Origin: Serratia symbiotica
GTDB lineage: Bacteria; Pseudomonadota; Gammaproteobacteria; Enterobacterales; Enterobacteriaceae
Direction: 5' to 3'
DNA: 64,000 nt
Assembly: GCF_000821185.2 (NCBI RefSeq)
Contig: NZ_CP050855.1
Coordinates: forward strand, 310,001-374,000
Numbering within the stretch: position 1 is the first letter of the stretch; every line of letters starts with the position of its first letter. Positions 1 to 8,275 of this stretch are shown here, one piece after another. Below the pieces are notes generated by a model. The model searched no databases. It saw only the letters and a program-made list of their open reading frames with translations, and was not told the DNA's origin. Position numbers and translations under genes: made by a program.

Positions 1-1902
1 TCACTTCCGCCATACATTAGGGAATTAATCGTCTATAGAAATCATCTCAGTAAATTACCTGACAATTTACCGGAAACATTGATTTATATTAATGTTTCCG
101 ATAACGAACTTATAGAAATTCCCGCAAATCTCCCTCCCAGGCTTGTTGAGTTTAATTTAGAAAATAATCAGTTGGAAAGCATTCCTGGTGACCTGCCCAA
201 TACTATTAAAAAGCTTAATTTAGCTGAAAATAGATTATCAATCCTGCCAGACCATCTACCTGATAGCCTGCAGTATTTAGATTTACAGGATAATCAATTT
301 CACACACTTCCTGTTTCAACCGGACGTATTTCACCGGAGGCTAATGTTTTTGTCGAAGATAATCCGTTTCCAGAACGAACCCTCCGCAGACTCATGGATC
401 TGGCTCAAATGGGAGATTATACCGGGCCACAGTTCTATTTCTCCATGTTAGAAGATGAAGCTGATGTCGTGTCCTGTCCCCTGACCGAAGTGGTGAAAGA
501 CTGGCTGTCAGCACAGTTATCAGACAGCACATGGGCAGCCATTGAAAAGGAGGACAACGCGGCGACCTTCAGCGCGTTCCTCAGCCGCCTGGGCGAGACC
601 CGAAACGCGCGAGAAAATCCGGCATTTAAGGCGCGGGTGTCTGACTGGCTGACCCGCCTGGCAGAAACCCCCGCGCTGCGGGAGACAACATTTGCCGTGG
701 CCCAGGAGGCCACCACAAGCTGCGAAGACAGGGTGACACTCGCCTGGAACGATATGCAGAAAGTGGCGCTGGTGTACGACGTTGAAAACGGTGCCTGGGA
801 CGACAGACTGCCGGAATTAATGACTGTCGGCTGTGAGATGTTCCGCCTTGAACAGCTTGAGCAGGCAGCCCGTGACAAGGTTAAAACGCTCCGGTTCGTT
901 GATGAAGTTGAGGTTTACCTGGCATACCAGACCGGCCTGCGCGATGCACTGAGGCTGACCTCTGCGGGAGAAAGAATGCGCTATGGTGACGTCTCCGGCG
1001 TGACGCAGGAAGACCTGGATCGGATACTGGTACAGGTCAGAGAGCGGGAAAAACGGGCGTTTCCCACCTGGCTGGCACAGTGGACTCCCTGGAAAACGGC
1101 ACTGTACCGGACCAGCCCCGGATTTGTCGAGAACATGCAGGAGCAGCAGACAGGGGCTTTAAACGACACTTATCGTCAGCGCGTGGATGCAGAACTGAAG
1201 GCCGCTGGGGTGAAGGGCATTGCTGATGCCGAAGTGGCTGTTGGCAAAAAAGTCTGGGATGAAATGACGGGTGAGAACGACACCGCCCTTACCCGCGCGT
1301 TCCTGCAAAACCGGTACTGTGCCCTGATGGCTGATAAGCGCCCGGAGCAGGCCCTGAAAGCCGTGACTGAACTGACTTCGGTTGCTGCCTCCGCCCCTGC
1401 GGTGGCGGCTATGGCAGTCCGACCCGGCAATGTCAACGAGGTTCACCCCGGCAGCCTGCTGGCAACCAAGGTGGCAGCAGGCGGAATGGCTCCCCTTGCA
1501 GAGGCATGGGTTTCTTTATTACACCGGTTGTACGAGAACAAATACCTCGACAAAGAGGAGGTAATATCAGCACTGCTGCCGCATAAAAAGGAGCACAGCG
1601 TTGGATCCCTCGCCCATGCCATTGCCGGCGCAGCATGGAATTCTGAGGCTGCAACGAAGCTTTGCGCCCTGCTGTCTGACGTTGCCGGCAGCGATGAAAA
1701 TTCACGTCAGGACATCATGGCGCGTCTGTCGCTGAAATTGCCCGGCGACAGGTTCAGTCAGCTTAACCCTGACCAGGCTGCAGATTTCTATGAACGCGCA
1801 AAAAATGCAGATAAATTCAGCCGAAATGAAGCGGCCAAGGCACACCTGAAAGAAGGGGGGCTCATTCAGGAAAGCCGCGAACTGTACAGGATGGTCGGGT
1901 AG
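1..1902 (+). CDS. LRR-NEL E3 ubiquitin ligase effector (IpaH/SspH type), 5' end outside window
   Basis: The reading frame is open to base 1, so the gene begins upstream of the window; an in-frame TTG at 79 is not a convincing start. The visible N-terminal part is a run of leucine-rich repeats with the LPxxLP spacing of bacterial LRR effectors (to about base 350). A NEL (novel E3 ligase) domain follows, with the catalytic Cys-Glu-Asp motif at bases 721-729. Known members are injected by type III secretion and attach ubiquitin to host proteins chosen by the LRR. The protein extends well past the usual NEL end with a helical region also present in the two minus-strand paralogues (5412-7637, 8276-10179). 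It ends at about the point where those paralogues also stop, but the sequence after this stop is unrelated to theirs. Family assignment is firm; substrate unknown. Confidence 0.9.
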   Translation, partial: SLPPYIRELIVYRNHLSKLPDNLPETLIYINVSDNELIEIPANLPPRLVEFNLENNQLESIPGDLPNTIKKLNLAENRLSILPDHLPDSLQYLDLQDNQFHTLPVSTGRISPEANVFVEDNPFPERTLRRLMDLAQMGDYTGPQFYFSMLEDEADVVSCPLTEVVKDWLSAQLSDSTWAAIEKEDNAATFSAFLSRLGETRNARENPAFKARVSDWLTRLAETPALRETTFAVAQEATTSCEDRVTLAWNDMQKVALVYDVENGAWDDRLPELMTVGCEMFRLEQLEQAARDKVKTLRFVDEVEVYLAYQTGLRDALRLTSAGERMRYGDVSGVTQEDLDRILVQVREREKRAFPTWLAQWTPWKTALYRTSPGFVENMQEQQTGALNDTYRQRVDAELKAAGVKGIADAEVAVGKKVWDEMTGENDTALTRAFLQNRYCALMADKRPEQALKAVTELTSVAASAPAVAAMAVRPGNVNEVHPGSLLATKVAAGGMAPLAEAWVSLLHRLYENKYLDKEEVISALLPHKKEHSVGSLAHAIAGAAWNSEAATKLCALLSDVAGSDENSRQDIMARLSLKLPGDRFSQLNPDQAADFYERAKNADKFSRNEAAKAHLKEGGLIQESRELYRMVG

Positions 1903-2129
1903 CAGCACCTTGCTGCGCCTTGCCTTCCATCAATTAATGAGCTTTCGGATTTTTAAATCAGCGTGACACTTCAGGCCTGATTCATATTTACCTTTCACTC
2001 TCTGGTTTTCAGCGCTTCCGTGAGCACTTCTACAGCCCATTCCGGGCAAGTTCTGGAACTGGGCTTGTCCGGGTCATTTACCCACGATCTGACCGTTCTG
2101 ACGGAGCAGGGGCGGCGCGTGTACCCCAG
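1903..2129. other. Intergenic, no gene recognised
   Basis: The sequence after the effector stop has short open frames only. None carries a recognisable motif or a good ribosome binding site. It does not match the regions downstream of the two other effector copies, so a rearrangement breakpoint probably lies just after base 1902. Confidence 0.4.
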
Positions 2130-2347
2130 CGCTGAAGCGTTGAATGGTCAACGACAATACCGCGTTTGGCCATCATCTCTTCCAGGTTCCGCAAACTCAG
2201 TGAGTAAGCGAGATACCAGCGAACACATTGCGCGATAACATCGACAGGGTAATGCAGGCGACTGAAGGCTTTTCGCATCAGAGACAGGGTCAGGGAGCAT
2301 CAAGAAAAACAGTATCTTACCTGACGCCGCCTTAATGCGACAGAACC
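2130..2347 (-). pseudogene. IS6-family transposase, N-terminal fragment (left copy)
   Basis: The minus strand encodes about 50 residues of an IS6/IS26-type transposase N-terminus, with the family signatures CVRWYLAYSLSLRNLEEMM and VDHSTLQRW. It then runs into unrelated sequence near 2130. The upstream part, 2279-2347, is a near-perfect inverted copy of 3646-3714, ending in the terminal sequence cagaacc at 2341-2347. The DDE catalytic domain is absent, so it cannot encode an active transposase. Confidence 0.75.
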
Positions 2348-2489
2348 GCGCGGCGAATCTGTCTTGTTGTCGAGGAAGCGGGATTTCACAGATGTGAAAA
2401 CTGACACGATAACCTAATTCGTTATGCTCAAACTTGTGGCTTCAAAAGACCTATTATTGCCCTTACTAACCGACATAGTAAATTTTGAC

Positions 2490-2522
2490 TATAATTGATC
2501 TCTTGAGGAAGTGGATCCTCAA
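2490..2522 (+). promoter_or_regulatory. Promoter -10 box and leader hairpin of the small secreted peptide gene
   Basis: A perfect TATAAT lies at 2490-2495. Just downstream, TTGAGGA (2503-2509) and TCCTCAA (2516-2522) form a 7-bp stem with a 6-nt loop, at about the expected start of the transcript. This could be an operator or a stabilising 5' hairpin. No clear -35 box is seen. Confidence 0.45.
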
Positions 2523-2569
2523 ACATTATTTTACTAATCATCAATTAAATCAAAGAGGAATGTATCATT

Positions 2570-2734
2570 ATGAACAAATTTAGCAAATTACTCACTGCTA
2601 TGTTGCTTGCTGGTTCCGCGTTTTCTGCTACAACTGCTACTTCCCATGCTGACCCTGCACCTATCCAGTGCCAGGATGGTGAAATCGCTGCACTGGATCT
2701 TGCAGGCAAATGGATTTGCATTGTAGTTAAATGA
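2570..2734 (+). CDS. Small secreted two-cysteine peptide, unknown function
   Basis: A 54-codon gene with an ATG at 2570 and a GAGG ribosome binding site about 12 bases upstream. Residues 1-27 form a clear Sec signal peptide: a lysine-containing start, a hydrophobic core LLTAMLLAGSAF, and a predicted cleavage after SHA. The mature peptide would be about 27 residues, with cysteines at mature positions 7 and 23 that could form one disulphide in the periplasm, and a hydrophobic end WICIVVK. Its own -10 box lies upstream and a terminator directly downstream, so it is a stand-alone transcription unit. It sits between two IS6 fragments, next to a toxin-antitoxin pair. I do not recognise the family; a toxin-like peptide, bacteriocin or regulatory peptide are all possible. 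Confidence 0.65.
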   Translation: MNKFSKLLTAMLLAGSAFSATTATSHADPAPIQCQDGEIAALDLAGKWICIVVK

Positions 2735-2757
2735 TACCGGAATAACCAAAACTTTAA

Positions 2758-2790
2758 GGCCTGCTTTAGCGGGCTTTATTATTTTAATGG
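2758..2790 (+). terminator. Rho-independent terminator after the secreted peptide gene
   Basis: A gcctgc/gcgggc hairpin with a short TTTA loop (about 2761-2776) is followed by a T-rich tract, 24 bases after the peptide stop codon. Confidence 0.65.
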
Positions 2791-2869
2791 GCCGCGTGAC
2801 AATTTTGGGGATGCAGTTTAGAGCTAGCGGGCTTTTGCTTAAGTGACGTGGTGTGAAGAAAAGCGCAGC

Positions 2870-3307
2870 CTATTGCAGGACTGCGCCAGTATCAAAGCGC
2901 TTCGTCACAATAGCTGGGGTTACGATACGTGTGCGGCCAATGTTGCTGCGTTGCAGCAGTCCGGCGCGGTAGTCGCCGGTCACCAGGTAGTCGGCCTCAC
3001 CCGCCAGTGCCATTGCCAACAAGAAGGCGTCGTTCGGATCATCCGCTTCTATGCCTTCTGGCAGAGGCGGCAGCGCGTTTAGCACGATGGCCCGTTGTAT
3101 GTTGTTAACCATTGTGCCGACGCGGTGCGCAGGAAGGATGGACTTTAGTTTGGGGTAACGGCTCACTCGCCGCAGTTCGTCGAGCTGCGCGGCCCCTGTT
3201 ACCAGGTTGAAGCGGCCCGCCTGCCAAGCGCGATAGATGATGTCGGGCGGACTATACGGTGAGATCAGTGCAGCAAGCAGCACGTTGGTGTCCAGGATGA
3301 CGATCAT
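2870..3307 (-). CDS. PIN-domain toxin (putative RNase)
   Basis: A 145-residue PIN-domain protein of the kind that cleaves RNA as the toxin of a type II toxin-antitoxin pair. The N-terminal ILDTNVLLAAL motif supplies the first acidic residue (Asp6); the middle DDPNDAFLL and the late DYLVTGD motif supply the others. The start codon overlaps the stop of the upstream ribbon-helix-helix gene as ATGA, so the two are translationally coupled. G+C is visibly higher than in the flanking IS sequence, which points to transfer as a cassette. It belongs to the broad PIN toxin group; the target RNA is unknown. Confidence 0.85.
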   Translation of the reverse strand: MIVILDTNVLLAALISPYSPPDIIYRAWQAGRFNLVTGAAQLDELRRVSRYPKLKSILPAHRVGTMVNNIQRAIVLNALPPLPEGIEADDPNDAFLLAMALAGEADYLVTGDYRAGLLQRSNIGRTRIVTPAIVTKRFDTGAVLQ

Positions 3308-3546
3308 CAGTGCTCACGCGCCCACTGCACCGCCTCGTCGATAAGGTCGTTCAGTTCGGACTCGTTCATACCAGCTGCGGCGGTCTTGGCTTGCTCGACA
3401 GCCTGCTCAAAGAGGTAGGCACGCACCGCCTCCTCAATGAATCTTGATAGGTCGCCCTTGCGTCCGCCGCCTTGCGCGGCAATGAACATGCGCACGGACT
3501 GATCTACGTCCGGCGACACGGCGATATTCCAGCGAACGGTATTCAT
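3307..3546 (-). CDS. Ribbon-helix-helix antitoxin
   Basis: A 79-residue protein with an N-terminal beta strand (TVRWNIAVSP) followed by two helices, the pattern of RHH DNA-binding antitoxins. Its acidic C-terminal half (NESELNDLIDEAVQW) is the likely toxin-binding part. The ATG at 3546 is chosen because GGAGAG lies just upstream (3553-3558). It probably neutralises the PIN toxin encoded next and represses the operon at the palindrome 3570-3591. Confidence 0.8.
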   Translation of the reverse strand: MNTVRWNIAVSPDVDQSVRMFIAAQGGGRKGDLSRFIEEAVRAYLFEQAVEQAKTAAAGMNESELNDLIDEAVQWAREH

Positions 3547-3569
3547 TTCACTCTCCAAATCACTATTTG

Positions 3570-3591
3570 AGTGTATAAGTGTTTATACGCT
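3570..3591. promoter_or_regulatory. Palindromic operator upstream of the RHH/PIN operon
   Basis: GAGTGTATAA and TTATACGCTC form 10-bp arms (9 of 10 matching) around GTGT, 24 bases upstream of the antitoxin start. This is the expected place and size for autoregulation by an RHH dimer pair. Confidence 0.6.
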
Positions 3592-3645
3592 CAACTGTTT
3601 GTCCTTGCAATGGTTAGATAAAACAAAGGTTTCTATCTCTTAAGA

Positions 3646-3934
3646 GATTCTGTCGCATTAAGGTGGCGTCAGGTAAGATACTGTTTTTCTTGATGCTCCC
3701 TGACCCTGTCTCTGATGCGAAAAGCCTTCAGTCGCCTGCATTACCCTGTCGATGTTATCGCGCAATGTGTTCGCTGGTATCTCGCTTACTCACTGAGTTT
3801 GCGGAACCTGGAAGAGATGATGGCCGAACGCGGTATTGTCGTTGACCATTCAACGCTTCATCGCTGGGGTATCCGCCTGGTGCCGTTGCTGGATAAGGCG
3901 TTGCGTCGGCATAAACGAGGGTCTTCCGCAACTT
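3646..3934 (+). pseudogene. IS6-family transposase, N-terminal fragment (right copy)
   Basis: From 3715 the plus strand encodes the same N-terminal domain as 2130-2347 (CVRWYLAYSLSLRNLEEMM, VDHSTLHRW), and continues further before being cut at 3934 by the IS256-type element. The upstream 3646-3714 segment is the inverted twin of 2279-2347. With the left copy it brackets a 1.3-kb passenger segment. Only about the first 70 residues remain, so it is not functional. Confidence 0.75.
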
Positions 3935-5250
3935 GAACCCTGTCAGTAATTCTGTGTAACTGCCACCGTATTAAAGGTGCTCGTTTAAGCGATCACCGAA
4001 CTCGATAATAAAACGACTCATTGCCAGCCGCCAGTTCTTGATCGGCATACTCCATTTTTTTGATGCATCCTTGATCGCCAGATAAATAACCTTTCGCACT
4101 GAGTCGTCTGTCGGGAACACTTTGCGTTTTTTGATGGCTGCACGGATCACGCTGTTCAGCGACTCGATAGCGTTGGTCGTGTAGATGGCTTTGCGGATAT
4201 CGGCTGGATAGCCGAAGAACGTATTGAGATTTTCCCAGTGCGTACGCCAGCTTTTACTGATTTGCGGATACTTGTCATCCCAGACACCCGCGAACGCATC
4301 CAGTGCCATCAGCGCGGCTTCTTCTGTCGGGGCCTGGTAGACCGTCCTCAACCCGCGGGTGACGGCTTTATAGTCCTTTCACGCCACGTATTTCAGGCTG
4401 TTGCGGACCCTATGGATGATACAGAGCTGGAGATGCGTCTGAGGATAGACGCTGTTTATTGCATCCGGGAAGCCCTTCAGCCCATCCACGCAGGCAATCA
4501 GGATATCCTGAAGACCCCGGTTTTTAAGCTCGGTCAGCACGCTAAGCCAGAACTTTGCACCTTCATTTTCTGCCAGCCACATGCCCAACAGTTCTTTCTG
4601 GCCTTCGGTGTTAATGCCCAGGGCAAGGAAGACAGCTTTGTTAATTACGCTGCCACTGTGGCGGACTTTCACGACAATGCAGTCAAGGTAAACAATAGGA
4701 TACAGGGCATCCAGAGGTCGATTTTGCCATTCAGCGACCTGCTCTTTAACGGCATCGGTCACTTTAGATATCAGCGTTGGCGACACATCGGCGTCGTACA
4801 TTTCCTTGAACGTGGCGACGATTTCCCGCGTGGTCATGCCTTTGGCGTACAGGGATAAAATCTGGCTGTCCATCTGCGTGATACGCGTCTGGTTTTTCTT
4901 TATCAACTGCGGCTCGAAGGTGTTTTCACGGTCACGTGGCGTGTTCAGTTCGATTTCGCCATCGTCGCACAGCAGCGTTTTAGAGGAATAGCCATTACGG
5001 GTATTCGAACCGGATTTTGGGGCATTTTTCTCGTGCCCGAGGTGGTCGGTCAGTTCAGCGTTCAGCGCCGTTTCAACGGTTAGCTTCGTCAACATGCGGG
5101 AAAACTGATTGAGATCAGCGTCGGTTTTAAGACCTTTAGCCAGTTCAGCAGCGAGTGCCCTGAGTTTCTTTTCGTCCATAATTTGCCTGTCTCCATTGTT
5201 GGAGTGAACATATCAAAAACAGGCAGATACACAATTTAAATTACAGGCTC
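3935..5250 (-). mobile_element. IS256-family insertion sequence
   Basis: About 1.32 kb. The ends gaaccctgtcagtaattctg (from 3935) and, inverted, gagcctgtaatttaaattg (from 5250) match imperfectly as terminal inverted repeats. The right boundary is supported by the second copy at 63482-63920, which shares sequence up to the same point. No convincing target duplication was found. Confidence 0.75.
3971..5179 (-). pseudogene. IS256-type transposase with in-frame nonsense mutation
   Basis: The transposase would be about 402 residues. The start at 5179 encodes MDEKKLRALAAELAKGL; the mutator-type DDE domain shows YLDCIVVKVR, CVDGLKGFPDAI and, after the break, TTNAIESLNSVIR. At 4379-4381 a TGA follows LKYVA, exactly where the reading continues in the same frame as KDYKAVTRGLRTVY; the family usually has Trp here, so TGG to TGA is the likely change. 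The break falls between the second and third catalytic blocks, so neither half should be active. Confidence 0.85.
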
Positions 5251-5281
5251 GAATTAGGGACAGGCTCTCTTACCATAAAAC

Positions 5282-5308
5282 CGTGGACAGTTTTACTTGA
5301 CCACTACA
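5282..5308. repeat. Remnant terminal repeat of an IS911-like element
   Basis: This 27-bp stretch ends in agttttacttgaccactaca and matches the right end of the complete IS911-like element (11402-11428) at 24 of 27 positions. It marks a lost or deleted IS copy at the left border of effector copy 1, directly against the decayed effector tail. Confidence 0.6.
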
Positions 5309-5411
5309 CATTAAGTACATTAACGTTCAGTCTGACGTCCAGATACACATGTGATATTAAACCTGCAGCATAATCACCAAAGTTTCCTGACCAGTTTCCT
5401 CTTATTGCCAC
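5309..5411 (-). pseudogene. In-frame continuation of effector copy 1, OTU-like C-terminal block, cut by IS end
   Basis: Beyond the TAG at 5412-5414 the same frame reads VAIRGNWSGNFGDYAAG and continues to about VLN before meeting the IS911-like remnant. The identical frame follows copy 2, where the codon at the matching place is TGG, not TAG. The NWSGN...AAGL...L-N-V pattern resembles the middle/C-terminal block of OTU-fold cysteine proteases. This is by eye and not certain. Confidence 0.45.
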
Positions 5412-7637
5412 CTATCGCTTCAGCGCTTCTGTACGGGCCTCCCTGTTAAGGCTTCCGGTTTGTGCTCCGGAAACCATCCCGTACAGTTCCCGGCTTTCCG
5501 GAATGAGGCGACCTTCTTTCAGGTGTGCCTTGGCCGCGTCATTTCGGCTGAGTTTATCTGCCTTTTTTGCGCGTTTGTAGAAATCTGCAGCCTGGTCAGG
5601 GTTAAGCTGACTGAACCTGTCGCCGGGCAATTTCAGCGACAGACGCGCCATGATGTCCTGACGTGAATTTTCATCGCTGCCGGCAACGTCAGACAGCAGG
5701 GCGCAAAGCTTCGTTGCGGCCTCAGAATTCCATGCTGTGTCGGCAATGGCATGAGCGAGGGATCCCCCCCTGTGCTCCTTTTTATGCGGCAGCAGCGCTG
5801 ATATTACCTCCTCTTTGTCAAGGTATTTGTTTTCGTACAACCGGTGTAATAAAGAAACCCATGCCTCTGCAAGGGGAGCCATTCCGCCTGCTGCTACCCT
5901 GGTTGCCAGCAGGCTGCCGGGGTGGGCCTCGTTGACATTGCCGGGTCGGACTGCCATAGCCGCCACCGCAGGGGCAGAGGCGGCAACCGAAGTCAGTTCA
6001 GTCACGGCTTTCAGGGCCTGCTCCGGGCGCTTATCAGCCATCAGAGCACAGTACCGGTTTTGCAGGAACGCGCGGGTAAGGGCAGTCTCGTTCTCACCCG
6101 TCATTTCATCCCAGACTTTTTTGCCAACAGCCACTTCGGCATCAGCAATGCCCTCCACCCCAGCGGCCTTCAGTTCTGCATCCACGCGCTGACGATAAGT
6201 GTCGTTTAAAGCCCCTGTCTGCTGCTCCTGCATGTTCTCGACAAATCCGGGGCTGGCCCGGTACAGCGCCGTTTTCCAGGGGGCCCACTGTGCCAGCCAG
6301 GTGGGAAACGCCCGTTTTTCCCGCTCTCTGACCTGTACCAGTGCCCGATCCAGGTCTTCCTGCGTCACGCCGGAGACGTCACCATAGCGCATTCTTTCTC
6401 CCGCAGAGGTCAGCCTCAGTGCATCGCGCAGGCCGGTCTGGTATGCCAGGTAAACCTCAACTTCATCAACGAACCGGAGCGTTTTAACCTTGTCACGGGC
6501 TGCCTGCTCAAGCTGTTCAAGGCAGAACATCTCACAGCCGACAGTCATTAATTCCGGCAGTCTGTCATCCCAGGTACCGCTTTCAACGTCATACACCAGC
6601 GCCACTTTCTGCATATCGTTCCAGGCGAGTGTCACCCTGTCTTCGCAGCTTGTGGTGGCCTCCTGGGCTACGGCAAATGTTGTCTCCCGCAGCGCGGGGG
6701 TTTCTACCAGCCGGGTCAGCCAGTCAGTCACCCGCGCCTTAAATGCCGGGTTTTCTCGCGCGTTTTGGGTTTCGCCCAGGCGGCTGAGGAACGCGCTGAA
6801 GGCCGCCGCGTTGTCCTCCTTTTCCATGGCTGCCCAGGCACTTTCTGCCGTCTGTGCTGACAGCCAGTCTTTCACCGCTTCACTCAGGGGACGGGGCGGG
6901 GCATCAGCCCTATTTTCTGACATGGAGAAAAAGAACCGTGGCCCGGTATAATCTGCCATCTGAACCCAATCCATGAGTCTGCGGCGGGTGCGTGCTGAAA
7001 ACGGATTACCGTCCAAAAAAACTCTGGCCTCCGATGGAAGACGCCAAAGGGAAGCAGGAATTGTTTGCAATTGATTATTTTGTAAAAATAAATACAGTAG
7101 GCTATCAGGTAGATGATCCGGCAGGGTTGATAATCTATTGTCAGCTAAATCAAGCGCCTCAATAGTATCGGGCAGATTACCGGGAATACTTTCCAACTGA
7201 TTGCTTTCTAGAGTTAATTCCTTAAGCCCGGGTGGTAGATTTTCGGGGATTTCTGTAAGTTCATTATAGGAAACAAAAATATCAGTCACTGTCTCAGGGA
7301 GGTTATCCGGTAATTTGCAGAGGTGGTTGTCACTAACGTTCAGTAACGTGATGTTGGGGGGAAGTCTTTCGGACAATGAACTGAGGCGTAGTCCAGCCAG
7401 GTAAAGCTCCTTATAGTCTGTTTCTAGACACGCGCACATTCTTGCCACGGCAATGTCCCGTCTCTCCCCCCCACCTGACGGGGCGTTTTTTTCCCACTCA
7501 GACCAGAGGGCATAATACTCATCGGGTCTGAGTGGAACGGTTGTCGTGTGAGAAACATTGCCTGAGGATGTGGCATCCCTTGCAGAACGGAGACCCGTCT
7601 GAAAAGGCTGATAAGGGTTATTATTGACAGGAAGCAT
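5412..7637 (-). CDS. LRR-NEL E3 ubiquitin ligase effector, copy 1
   Basis: 741 residues with a full N-terminus. Residues 1-40 are Ser/Thr/Asn-rich, as in type III secretion signals. Residues 41-70 contain YYALWSEWEKNAP, seen before the LRR of SspH-type effectors. LRRs run about 75-215 and the NEL domain about 245-540, with catalytic Cys331 (CEDRV). About 200 further residues follow that standard SspH/IpaH proteins lack. It likely ubiquitinates a host protein after injection. The ATG at 7637 follows AAGAGAG; a promoter lies at 7689-7717. The gene ends at a TAG (5412-5414) where copy 2 has TGG, so the ancestral protein was longer. Confidence 0.9.
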   Translation of the reverse strand: MLPVNNNPYQPFQTGLRSARDATSSGNVSHTTTVPLRPDEYYALWSEWEKNAPSGGGERRDIAVARMCACLETDYKELYLAGLRLSSLSERLPPNITLLNVSDNHLCKLPDNLPETVTDIFVSYNELTEIPENLPPGLKELTLESNQLESIPGNLPDTIEALDLADNRLSTLPDHLPDSLLYLFLQNNQLQTIPASLWRLPSEARVFLDGNPFSARTRRRLMDWVQMADYTGPRFFFSMSENRADAPPRPLSEAVKDWLSAQTAESAWAAMEKEDNAAAFSAFLSRLGETQNARENPAFKARVTDWLTRLVETPALRETTFAVAQEATTSCEDRVTLAWNDMQKVALVYDVESGTWDDRLPELMTVGCEMFCLEQLEQAARDKVKTLRFVDEVEVYLAYQTGLRDALRLTSAGERMRYGDVSGVTQEDLDRALVQVREREKRAFPTWLAQWAPWKTALYRASPGFVENMQEQQTGALNDTYRQRVDAELKAAGVEGIADAEVAVGKKVWDEMTGENETALTRAFLQNRYCALMADKRPEQALKAVTELTSVAASAPAVAAMAVRPGNVNEAHPGSLLATRVAAGGMAPLAEAWVSLLHRLYENKYLDKEEVISALLPHKKEHRGGSLAHAIADTAWNSEAATKLCALLSDVAGSDENSRQDIMARLSLKLPGDRFSQLNPDQAADFYKRAKKADKLSRNDAAKAHLKEGRLIPESRELYGMVSGAQTGSLNREARTEALKR

Positions 7638-7688
7638 GACACTCTCTTAATTATTCTAATGAAGTGGGTAACTTCGCCCGAAAAAAAG

Positions 7689-7717
7689 AATATAATTGAA
7701 AACTGACCAGGCAGCAA
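7689..7717 (-). promoter_or_regulatory. Putative promoter of effector copy 1
   Basis: On the minus strand TTGCTG (7717-7712) and TATATT (7694-7689) are separated by 17 bp and lie about 50 bases upstream of the ATG at 7637. No binding site for a known virulence regulator is claimed. Confidence 0.45.
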
Positions 7718-7822
7718 ATACAGCGCAACATTGCCACTGTGGGTATTTACGGTGTTAACCCTCTTTAAAATTCGGCTGTAGTGTATCAGCGTTCATGGTT
7801 AGGAAGCTCAAAAAAGGCCGAT

Positions 7823-8275
7823 TCAGTTTCCTGCCCCTCCAGATACCGTCTGGGCATCGATAAAATAAGCAAGCTCATCATTGCGCTGTATATAACTGGC
7901 CATAGGGTTACGAAGCCGCTGAATATTGTCACCAGAAGGTGTTTCGCTATTTAATGCAGTAAGAAAACTGTAAAAAAAATAGTCCCCGTCCGAAGGGGCA
8001 TTCGTTTATTCTCCCTTGATGACCGGGGGAATAATGGCCATTTTGCAGTCTCTCAGTTTAATAACCCGACCCAATGTCCTCCTGTCATCCCCCGTCGATA
8101 TACGGTTGATTGCTTCCCCCTGCACATTAAGTACATTAATGTTCAATCTGACGTCCAGATACACATGTGATATTAAACCTGCAGCATAATCACCAAAGTT
8201 TCCCGACCAGTTTCCTCTTATTGCAATCCATCGCTTCAGCGCTTCTGTACGGGCCTCCCTGTTAAGGCTTCCGGT
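7823..8275 (-). pseudogene. In-frame continuation of effector copy 2 with two OTU-like blocks
   Basis: After the TAG at 8276-8278 the frame stays open for 89 codons (GSLNREARTEALKRW, then NWSGNFGDYAAGLISH) to a TAA at 8006-8008. It then stays open in the same frame for 60 more codons to a TGA at 7823-7825. The second block, APSDGDYFFYSFLTAL...RNDELAYFI, resembles the N-terminal catalytic block of OTU deubiquitinases (DGDC), with Tyr where the nucleophile Cys would be. The first block resembles the later W-x-G part of the same fold. The order is therefore C-part then N-part. There is no ribosome binding site for a separate gene. It is likely a decayed effector tail or a scrambled second effector. 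Confidence 0.5.
7972..7998 (-). terminator. Possible terminator inside the decayed region between effector copies
   Basis: On the minus strand a CCCC/GGGG stem with a TTCGGA-type loop is followed by eight T residues (7979-7972). It overlaps the codons of the OTU-like block, so either the block is non-coding today or the hairpin is accidental. Confidence 0.35.

Noticed and set aside
2020..2238. 72-residue plus-strand ORF
   Set aside because: It overlaps the IS6 fragment on the opposite strand and has no start signal.
5663..6209. Several plus-strand ORFs antisense to the NEL effectors
   Set aside because: They recur at the same place opposite all three paralogues and are shadows of the conserved GC-rich coding strand; no start signals or motifs.
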